A DNA stretch of 64,000 bases from Pseudocercospora fijiensis CIRAD86 (taxonomy: Eukaryota > Ascomycota > Dothideomycetes > Mycosphaerellales > Mycosphaerellaceae): NCBI RefSeq assembly GCF_000340215.1, contig NW_006921533.1, positions 2,791,386-2,855,385 of the forward strand. The letters are read 5' to 3'. Within the stretch, counting starts at the first letter, position 1. Each line of letters starts with the position of its first letter. The notes under the pieces were generated by a model. It made no database searches. It saw only the letters and a program-made list of their open reading frames with translations, and was not told where the DNA came from. Positions 44,809 to 54,906 of this stretch are shown here, piece after piece. A program made the position numbers and the translations under genes.

Positions 44809-46686
44809 CCTTAACTTTAAGTAGTAGAGAGGTCTATAGTATCTAGGTCGCGGACCGTCGTAGTCGTAGTCGTAGTAGTACTAGGGTTGTTATTATTATT
44901 CGCCGAGGTAAATTGTTCTTAGTTATTACGCGGAGCGATATATCCTTATAGAGCGTACTAATTATTAGAGCCGCTAGTATTATTACTACTACGGTTGTTA
45001 TTCGACCCTTAGTTAGTAGTATTACTTAATCCTAGCTTAGTATTATCGCGGCTACTTTCTACGCGATACTAGCAAAGTCGATTATCGATAATAGTTAGTC
45101 GTCGATATAATACTAAGAAGTCGGTAGGTTTATTATATATATTACTAAGCGCTACTTTTAATTCGGAAGACAAGCTACGCTTAAAAGCGTTAACCTAAGC
45201 TCGGCCTTTATAACTAAGTAAGGCGTTAAGTCGATTAAACTCTATAAAGTAGTAAGTAAACTCCTTATTCTTCTACTTTAAGTTGTCTAGCTTATAACTA
45301 GCGGTAGCGACCTCGTTAGGATCGCCGAAGGTATTAACTAATAGATTGCGGAAGTTATCGAGATCGTCGAAATCTATAATTACGCTCTATTCGTCGTAAC
45401 AGACGTATAGCTAGACTATCGAGCGGGCTTTACTAGTAGTATAACTATACGTATATATTAACTAGTCTTATAGTATTAGAAAGCAATTATTATTAATTGT
45501 TAACTTAATCGTAAGCTTAGTAAGAAAGGGCTTTAGCTTCTTACGGTCTCTATCGTATTTCTCTAGATCTAGATACTTCTCGCTCTTACTATATCTAGTA
45601 TAGTTATTATCGTCGTCGAAGCTACGGTTAAATCGAAGGTAGCGGAGAGGGTCTAGTCGGTCGCGAGATCGTAGTACTAGGTTGTAACTAAAGTTAGCGT
45701 TAGTATTAAAGGAATTATCCTAACCCTTAGAGTTAGCGTTTAGACGACCGAAGCGTAAGCGGCTAAGGTAGTCGAAGGTACTAAGAGGTCGACGAGAACT
45801 ACTACTACCTAGTATAGTATCTTTAGGTACTAGATATATATTAAACGGGCGACGGAATAGGGTCGGCTATTATCTAATATAGGTTCTTAGCCGACCGGAT
45901 TGCGTAATAAGGACGCCTTAGCGTTACGACGAGTATAAGTAGCTTCTTTACTAGCTCGGCGGGCGATATCTTCTATAGAAGACTATTATTATTATAGACG
46001 TACGGCTTACTAAGCTAGGTTATTACGTTATTAGTACGCGATATTTAGTATATTACGTACTACTTCGGCGGCCTAGTATTAGTGTTCTACTTTAGCGCGA
46101 GCCTACGCTAACTCGTTATTAAGGTAGATATTAGTCTTATAATAAGCTTATTATACCTACTTAAGTATTTCTACCTCTTACTAGTATTGCTAACGAAGAG
46201 TAGCTACTAACTAATATAGTATAGTTATACGCTAAAAGATGTATTCGGCGGCCTCTTACTTATTTACTCTACTAAAGAGTTACTAGAAGTCTTAGAGATT
46301 ACTAGGTAGAGGCTAATATAGTACGCTATCGATATCTATAAGGCTAGGTCGTATACCCTACGGTAGTTATAGCTCTAGTATACCGTTTAACTAGGCACTA
46401 GCTATTCCTACTCGGTTAGGCGTATTTATATATTCCGAGCCGCTACTATAATTAGTAGGCGGTCGTAAAGGATCTATAACAAATCGGCGGTATTACTACG
46501 GTCGAGTAGCTTACTATACCTAATATAGATTAGTATATAGGTCTTAATACGATACAAGGTTTGTTAGCGCTATCGTATAACGAGAAGCGTAAAAGGGCGA
46601 TAGCGATCGCCGGCGATATAATTCTTCGTATAGATAAACGATAGTACCTACGACGTTATCGTAGGTAATAAAGGAACTCGTTATTC

Positions 46687-46862
46687 TATTAAGATATTAA
46701 TTAAGAGGCTATCTAAATTAATAACGAGTTAAAGAAGAAAGAGAGAGAGGTTCTCTCGTAGGAGAGGCTTTTATCTACTCGGCGGATGCCTTAGGCATTA
46801 GGTTACGTAACCCGAAGCTACGTAACCTCGAATTGTATATACAAGTCGCTAAGATCGTAACA
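46687..46862 (-). repeat. Right LTR (5' LTR in element orientation)
   Basis: 176 bp. In element orientation it starts TGTTACGATC and ends TTAATA (CA end changed to TA). AGCAC follows directly at 46863-46867 as the second target duplication. Confidence 0.9.
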
Positions 46863-46867
46863 AGCAC

Positions 46868-48945
46868 TTAGCTATATAGCTTCTTAGGGTCGTTATAGTA
46901 AGCCTAGCGGCTAGTAGTTATAATAGTTAGATAGTCTATTCCTAATAACTCGGTATCTAAATAATAGGCTATTCGAGATATATTTCTATAGGTTTATACC
47001 TACCTATACTAACGACACTCGTTATAGACTATCTACCGCAAATTTCCGCTTAAGAGTGCCTATAAGAAGGTCTATAAGAAGCTCGTATAGGTTATACTAT
47101 ACGTAGAGTCTAAGGAAGAGGTAGAGGTTAGAATATAGGCTACTTTTAATACCCTACCTAGCGGCAAGAACGACGAGAAGTATAGCTATATAGAACGAGA
47201 ATAGTTAGTCGAGTACGCTTAGATATAGACTACCTACTAGCGGAGGAACAACCTACTACTTATACGTATAAGTACTATATAATAGTACCTTCTATCCTTT
47301 TCTAACGGGTATTTACTAACTGCTATTACTTAGGTATATATAACGTCGCTAGTTAAGGGTTACTACTCGGATTTTAAGAGCGATATTAGTACTATTAAGA
47401 GCAACTTCTTACTCTCCGGCACTCTTATATACTCGCTAAAGGTAGATAGGAAGTAGTATAATAATACTAATAAGGCTTCTACGAAGGATAATATACTTTA
47501 TCTATTTAGTCGACTATAAGGCGATTGCGAGCAGTTTAACGAGCTTCTATATTGCCTTTAAAGCCTTATTGCTAAGCAGTATCGACTCGCTTAGAAGCGC
47601 GCTAATAGCGGCCTTCTAAATTAGTTACAATATTAACTATAGATCGATAACTATATCCCTAATATATACTAGTATTACTTCTAGAAGCAGTATTACTAAC
47701 TGTATCGCTATATCTAGTACGATTAAGAGATTAAAGGCAGTAGAATAACTACTTAATAGGTAGATTACTATATAGACTATTTCTTCGACCCTAAAGGCTT
47801 TAATAGCGATATTAACTTAACTAAGATATACTTAGAATAGCTTATTAACGAGAATCTACTAGAAGAAGATAAGGAAGGTAAGGTAGAGCTTCTTCGTACT
47901 ATTACGAAGGACCGTTATCTTCTATTACGTAGTATACTCGAGAATATTATATACGACTATTATTAGAAGGCAAAGTAGGTAGAGGCCGTTATTCTAGCTA
48001 ACTTGTTATATGCCTATCGGACTAATATTGCTATATAGTATTAGTCTAAATATATACGACTATCGGCGGTAGTAGAGCTATTATAATAGCTCTAGTAGTA
48101 TCGATAGCGATATAATAATAGCACGTTATTTGCTATCTAATAAGCGTAGGTCGATATAGGCGTAGGCGCCTCGCTATTAGTCTACGCCTTACTATTAGTC
48201 TACTAGTAATAACAATCTCGCTAAATATAATAACTACGATAGGCGAGGGACCTATTCTCGCTAGAAAAGGGCACTTAGCGCGCGCTAGAGTATATAGCGA
48301 CTACTTTCTATACTAATTAGTATAGAAACAGTTACTACTATCCTCCGCTATCGTTCTAGCCCTCTCCGCTATCGCAATTTAAGCCTACGTAGGTAACTAA
48401 CTTAGTACTATAGAATATATATACTATAGGCGATAGTACCTTCTAATATAGCATATCTTCTTTAAACGACGGTAGTTTAATAGACGTAATACGCTAGGTC
48501 CTTTACTAATAGCGCCTTCTATATATACCTACTATACTAAGCGGTCTTCGTTACTCTATAGCAGCTACTAATATACCGACGCTATAGCTATTAAATCTAT
48601 TAAATTATATACTATAATAATAGTCGCTAATAGATATATTATAACTTAGTAATTAGTAGGTAGGGGTATTTATTAACGACGGACGATACTTATTAGAAGA
48701 ATAGCGGCGGCTATTTAATAGTAGGACCTTTAGTAGTAATCTATACTATAGTAGTAGTAGTAGTAGCGGTAGCGGTAGCGGTAGCGGCAGCGGTAGCGGC
48801 AATAGACAATAAAGTAAGAGCAAGTAGATATATCTCGAATTTAGCGTAATAGCTATACTATACATTAACTTTAGCTTTATTAAGTTATCGCTAGCGACCT
48901 TAGTAGAAATTACTATATTCCTAAAGCCCTTTTGAATTTAAAGCA
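46868..48945. repeat. Right part of the unidentified split repeat
   Basis: Continuation of the element interrupted at 39977. Broken frames rich in Tyr, Arg and Lys are seen, with no recognisable polymerase or transposase motif. Near 48756-48800 there is a run of GTA units followed by GGTAGC hexamers. RIP-type composition stops at about 48930-48950. Confidence 0.5.
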
Positions 48946-49021
48946 CATTTCAACCAAATTCATTAGGGGAGTTGCTAGCAACTCGAGGTAAGGGGTGGGA
49001 CTGGGGTAAAAGTGGGTCGAG

Positions 49022-49048
49022 CCAATCAGCGCGAGTTGCTGATATATA
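49022..49048 (+). promoter_or_regulatory. CCAAT box and TATA-like box of TSC2
   Basis: CCAAT at 49022-49026 and TATATA at 49043-49048, about 160-185 bp before the proposed TSC2 start, in the first unmutated DNA after the repeat block. Confidence 0.4.
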
Positions 49049-49205
49049 GGCCACTGCCTCAGCCTGTCTGTCTGTCTGTGCGACAAGGCCTTCCGGGTTG
49101 CCGCCGCCCTGCCGAGCCGAGCCGAGCCGACCCAAGCCTGCTTGTCCGCTTCTATGCTTGCTCGCTCCTACACCAGTGCGTGACTGATGGGAGAATGAAG
49201 GATTG

Positions 49206-52200
49206 ATGCACGAAAGCAGCACCGCTTCGGAGGCAGAAATTCGCAATGTCCCTCCCACTCCGGAATGGAGGCCATCGTCCGCCCGTTCTGCTGTGCTGTC
49301 CAGTCCGTCTTCCGTCACAAGGTATGTGCCTTCCGACTTCCAGGTGGTTACGCGCACGCCAGCGACCAGCGTGGTGTCGCCTTTGACGGCATATGGACTC
49401 TGATGCCGAGCGGCCTCAGCAAGGCTGCCATGCCACTTGCACCACCCAGCCTGGAGCCTCACGCCGCACAATGTTTGGAACATTCTGACACATGCTGCAG
49501 TTCCCTTACTTCTCCTCACTCACTAGCGTTCCGCCTTTCCAATCGTCTCTCACATGGCATGGACTCGTCTGCTGCTCCCGAGATAGCCCCTCACGAGGCA
49601 TCAATCTGCGAACAGCTCACCCGCAAAATCATCCTCTGTAATGCAGCGGGGAGTATAGCTGTGCAGTCGCCCGCATCATCAGCAGCATCGTCGACCAACC
49701 CTCCACTAGCTGTTGTCCTACAGGAAGCATCAACCACCATCCGCTATCATGCCAAATGGTTTGCTCCCCCTGCTCTCGACACCCTTCTCCAGCATGCCTT
49801 GGATGGCGCAAGCAGGTCTTCTTCCACCACCGACCTATACGCCGCCTTGACCCTCATCGACACCATTGGCATCTACTCCCTGATCCCCACGCTCCTTCCG
49901 CCAGTGCGATTCATTGCCTATGCATACTATCAAGGAAGCCGCTCCAACCGACACCGGAAGCTGACCCAGCATGCGTGGATGGTCGCACAGCATATCATCG
50001 ACTCGCACCTGGGAGGCCAATTCGCCGACGCACTTCTTGATGTTATCAGTGACCATCGAAGTGTGCTCTCCAAGTACAAATTTGCCGCAACTATAGGCGC
50101 CCTCATGATCACCACACAGAAGTTGCTGCCGGACCGAAATATCGGCGCGCACGCCTTACAGCCTATTCAGCTTTTGCTTGGACTACAACAGGCGTCGGTC
50201 GGAGATCACGCCATCCTTCGGGAACAAGTGACTATCCTTGTAGGAACCCTGTTGCGAAATGAAGCCATCACCCACGATATTGCTAGCGACGCCGGATTGG
50301 GACTGTGCCTGGAGCTTGTCAGCAGCTGCGTGGTCCATGCCTTGGATAGAGAGACCCTTGACTTTCTATTTGTTGCGTTGGAGCCTAGAATTGGCAAATT
50401 CGAATTGCGCCATCAGCCAGATTTAGCACGTCTATTTGTGGATGCACGTCGACCACTACCCTCATCACTCTCGAAGGAACTACTTGTGCCATGGCAGAGA
50501 TATCTCATGCTGGACGAGCTTGAGACGTGGGAAAGTGGCTATCGAGAGTTGCTGGCAAAGCTCAGCGACTCAAGCCTTTACCTCGAAGAGCTGGAAGAGT
50601 TCATCAATATCAGCGTCTCGGCCTACTTTCAGAGTGACAATACTGTAGCACGGCGGGACTTTGTCTACACCCTGCAAACCTTGATCCAAGACAAAGGCAC
50701 CGCTGTCCCCGCGGTCGAGGTTCTATCAAGAGGCTTGGTCAGAATATTCACCTACAAAACGCAGAAGGAGAAATGGGAGGCGCAACGAAACTGGCTTTTT
50801 CCATTGCTTTGCAATGTCGCAAAGTCCAGCGTCGAAGTGACGAGAATGCTGCTGAGTGTGCGAGCAGATGCTGCGGGAGAGGGATATCTGAGCCGTGCCT
50901 GGACATGTGAACCGAACAACCACGATCTCGTCCGATCGACAAACATTCATGGCCTATCGTCGCTCTCCCTCAGCGCCTTGGTTGATTCCATCCACGGTAT
51001 GATCGTTCGTGCGCCCGAGAGATGGGAGGTATACAACACTTTTCTGAGGTCACTGCCTGCACTTGTACGCAATCATGCACTATGGCATGGCAATCACCAC
51101 CAGATCAACTCTCTCCGGACCGCAATCTGTGAGCACCTTATGGCAGACTCATTTGTGGATCCACCGAATGAGACCGGCTTGACCAAATCCTACATCGTGG
51201 CTCAATTGGTCCAGATTCTGACCGCGACCATCAGCTATCACCAACGCCTACCGAGGAACGACATCAAGACAGCCATTGTGACCATTATCAACGTGGCTGG
51301 ATCCAGAGACCACACTGTCAGTGTCCACTGCATACACGCGCTGACGATATCATGCTACGAGCTACCTGAAGTGATGGCTGGTTACATGGACGCGATCATT
51401 AATAAGATGGCTCGGATGGTTACGCAGAGGAACCTGGCTTTATACGTCCTCGAATTCTTCGCCGGCCTTTCTAGATTTCCGGATCTACAAGATCGTCTGC
51501 GCAGAGAAGATTTCAAGCGTATTTTCGGCGTGTGCCACAGCTACCTTCAATCCGTGCGAAGCACATCAATGCTGGAGCGCAAGCGGACTCCAAGCTCTGA
51601 GCAAAGTGCAGGCTTGAGCAGCACCAATTCAATCGATGACATGGCTCAATACGTGTATGCCCTTGCGCACCATGTCATAACATTTTGGTATATGGCGCTT
51701 CGGAAGGAGGACCGGCATGGACTGAAAGAGTACATCACAAGCTGCCTGAAATATACCGATATCGATGGAACGGAGCATATAGAAGATCAGGGTCTGGTGA
51801 CCATTGACCTCATGGACCGAGTTGACGCAGATGAGATCAATAGCACTCCTCTCGGTACCGTCTTCGATACGAGTGATGGACGCATCATCACCCGACATCG
51901 TGTTACAGGAATTCTCGTCATCACAACTGAAACAGCGCTGCGGACCGGAAAGACCATTGTCACAATTCGGCGACCTTCAGGTTCCGCACAGCGACTCTTA
52001 TCATCTCACATGGAGCACGATCTTGAGAGCGCTGGAGACCTCGAAGCGCGATTCACTGCTTCGGTGACTGTGGAAAATGACACTCAGGACTACATCAGTG
52101 TATTTCCAGATGATATCACCGGTCGAACTTATGGCAAAGTCGCCATACCTAGACCTTCTTCTGCCCTGGGCTCATTCGAGATCATAACATTACCGGAAGA

Positions 52201-52948
52201 TGAAGCAGTCATGCGAGCGATCCAAATGCTGGACCGGACACCAGCCTTGGACTCTCACAAAGCAGGAGTTATCTTCGTTGGAGAAGAGCAGACGTCGGAA
52301 GATCAGATTCTGCTGAACACGTCAGGAACACCTGACTACCGAGAATTTCTCGAAGATTTGGGCTCCTTAAGGAAATTGAAAGATGCCAAGTTCAACACGC
52401 AGGGCCTGGACCGAGCCATGGATGCCGATGGCGCATACACCATTGTCTACAACAACGACGTTACCGAGTTGGTCTACCACATCACCACATTCATGCCAAA
52501 CGATGCTCATGACCAGAAGATGACCATCATCAACAAGAAGCGTCACATCGGCAACGACTTTGTCAACATTGTCTTCAACACGTCCGGCCACGAATTCGAT
52601 TTCAACACCTTCCCGTCTGCATTCAATTATGTCTATATTGTTATCACGCCATCCGAGCGCACGAGCTTCCTCCAAGCACGAGAGTTCACGTGTACCAAGG
52701 ACAAGAAAGAGCGGTTCTACAACGTGCGCGTACTGAACCGGCCTGGCTTTCCGAGTCTTTCATCTGCCGGCGAAAGGAAGGTCATTTCAGGCGCATCATT
52801 GGGTGGTTATGTCCGGAATTTGGCATTGAATGCGTGTGTCTTCTCGCTCATGTGGCAGCAAGGGGACACGGGCGAATATCCATCCAGCTGGCGTCAGAGA
52901 TTACAGATGATCCGGCGTCTGCAGTACAAGGCCAAGGCGGCCTCTTGA
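49206..52948 (+). CDS. TSC2: Tuberin homologue TSC2, Rheb GTPase-activating protein
   Basis: Negative regulator of TORC1 that stimulates GTP hydrolysis by Rheb. The proposed structure is exon 1 at 49206-49321 (MHESSTASEAEIRN onward), an intron with a strong GTATGT donor at 49322 and a CTGAC branch-like site before TGCAG at 49500, then exon 2 at 49501-52948; 1187 residues. If exon 1 is wrong, the ATG at 49559 (MDSSAAPEIAP) is the next candidate. The middle is alpha-helical and HEAT-like, as in tuberin. The C-terminal Rap-GAP domain (about 961-1150) contains FVGEEQTSEDQIL, KFNTQGLDRAMD, YNNDVTELVYH and INKKRHIGNDFVNI, where the Asn at about 1057 is the catalytic asparagine thumb; FNTFPSAFNYVYIVI follows. 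The length is near that of Schizosaccharomyces Tsc2. It would act in the cytosol with a TSC1 partner, not seen in this window. Confidence 0.92.
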
Positions 52949-54906
52949 GATACCCCCCAAAAGTTGTTGTGTAGGATAGATATGATGTAGGAAGCGTGCG
53001 ACTGCTTTGGCGGCACGACCAAAAAGTTTTTTGCTTTTTGATCACGACACCAAGGCTGGCTTTTGGCATCACGTGCGTCTCCTTGTGGAATTCTGAAATT
53101 CTGAGGCGACCTCCGATGCTGGCAATGTTGCGCTCCAGACCGTGACCACTCACACTAATGAGGTATTCTACTCGAGAAAGCTGCAAAGAGACGGGCAAAC
53201 GTGTGAAAAAGCAAGCGGTGACCGAAGGCATAAGTATCTTGCTCACGGCATTTCCCTGAAGGTGCGTGGTGCTCTTCGGCTTTCGACCGCGACGTTCGAG
53301 GCTGCTGGAATGCTTGCTTGACAACGAGTGGCTACCCCAGACGGGCACTAGCGGTGACAGCACACGGCCTTGGCTCGGTGTAGTTCTCGAATTGACGTAA
53401 TCAATGCTTTGCGGAGCCACGCCTCATCATCCCTCATGTGAACGGATGCAGGGTTTTTCCTGATGTCCATCTCAGCCTCGATCAGCAATGGGAGCGGGAG
53501 CGGGAGCCACTGGGAGAGAGATGTGGAGCTCGGTGATGGTATGTATGGTTTGTGTTGATGCTCACCATTGATGGGGATGATTACTGAGAATCCGGCTGTG
53601 AATCATAAACATGTCGTTGCTCGCAATCATTCGTACCGCGGCGCACTACTTGACCGTGAACGATGCTGCTTCGGGTTGCCGAGATCCCCTGCGGGTTCTG
53701 CAACAGTTCGTTACCGGCGTCCTCCAACCGCCAAGGGGGGGGGGGGGGGGGGGGGGCCATCGGCTCGGCCGGGCCGACCGCTTGTCAAGTGGACTGAGCG
53801 GTGGAGCGCAGACTGCAGCGCGCGTAGGAGTGCGCTCAGTTCAGTGCAGCCTCGCCTGTCTGTGTATTCATGTTGCCAATCATCTGCGATGGGGTGCTGC
53901 CGTGCTGCGATGACTTGCAGGCACTCCTTTCACTCGCGTGCGCACGTTCGTGCGTTGAAGACGGCGCGGGGAGAAGAAAGCGGAGACGGATGAGACAGTT
54001 CCAGAGATAGCGCGAGTGCGGAATGCTGCTGGCTGGTAGACATCAGGCGGCATAGCAGAGCAGAGCAGAGCACATGCTGAGGCTGAGGCTGATGATTGCC
54101 GGCGCGAGCAGTTGCCATTGTGTCCACACAGATAGATGTACTCCGTACCAGACTGGATCATCATAATCACATGTAGCACCAAAGCGCATCAGGGTCGGTC
54201 ATTCAGGCCCATGCATCCTACAGCAGAATGCAGCAGGTAGCAATAAAGGTGGGGAGGCGAGTGCATGCTCAGGCGGGCAATCTGGCCCAGGCTCGAGGGC
54301 GTGGATGATTCGGCACCGGCACGGGCACTACTCGCTGCCTTCTCACAGTACAGTACGTACAGCGTGCAGTACTGCTCGTCCTTCTTGTTGTCGCTGTCCG
54401 CGTCGGAAGACACATTCGTTTCGACGCTGTTGCTTCTGCTGCAAACTAAGTTTGACCAGGTCGTGGTCGCGTTCGGCTTACGTGCTTGAACGTGCGTCTA
54501 TCTCCCTCCCTTTCCACCACCACCACCAACGCACAGCACGAGCGACTGTTGCTAGCAGGAAACACTATACAGTGCGTCCGGGAAGGCTGGCAGCCAGCGG
54601 TGCCTCACACATCTGCCGTTGCAGACACCCACCGTCCCAGGCAGGCAGGCACCCGGCTGTCTCTCGCGCGCCGCCCCGGAAGAGTTATGCGCCGTTAAGG
54701 ATCCAAAAAAAAGAGCGTCGCCGTGGGATTGCGTTGCTCCGCGCAGTCACGGTGACAGTGGGCGGAGCTGCTCTCGCACTCCTCCAGCAGCTCCACTCCG
54801 CGCCGACGGCCGCCGCCGTCAGTACACGTCGAGGCAGCGTGGGAAAAGCAGTGAGCAGGGAGTGTGCGGCCCCTCGGGCCTCTAGACCGCAGGCACTGCT
54901 GCCAAG
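52949..54906. other. Intergenic region with a G22 homopolymer
   Basis: About 2 kb between TSC2 and the IPT/TIG gene. It holds an uninterrupted run of 22 G at 53735-53756 and pyrimidine-rich, GC-rich leader-like sequence from about 54300. Open frames on either strand, including 52848-53420 on the minus strand, have no family features. Confidence 0.5.
53735..53756 (+). repeat. Poly(G) tract, 22 bases
   Basis: A run of 22 consecutive G residues, the longest mononucleotide run in the window. It could be a real G-quadruplex-prone tract or an assembly or sequencing artefact in length. Confidence 0.9.

Larger units (their letters stand above)
39978..46862 (-). mobile_element. Ty3/gypsy LTR retrotransposon, RIP-mutated, both LTRs present
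   Basis: A 6885-bp element on the minus strand with two 176-bp LTRs (39978-40153 and 46687-46862) and an AGCAC target duplication on both sides. Next to the left LTR, about 40154-40170, the minus strand has GAAAGAGGGGGG, a polypurine tract. The reverse transcriptase core is visible on the minus strand near 42880-42990 as YLDNILIYS (catalytic YxDD changed to YLDN) with RANILKLEFKV after it. RNase H and integrase remnants should lie to the left and gag to the right, by family order. All frames are interrupted by TAG and TAA. Three telomere-like tracts lie inside. The element is inactive. Confidence 0.85.

Noticed and set aside
48950..49519. Minus-strand frame of 189 codons upstream of TSC2
   Set aside because: It is antisense to the TSC2 promoter, first exon and start of the second exon and begins within RIP-edge DNA; it has no family features.
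52848..53420. Minus-strand frame of 190 codons overlapping the TSC2 3' end
   Set aside because: It overlaps antisense to the conserved TSC2 coding end, has no domain, signal peptide or composition typical of a protein, and no splice support.
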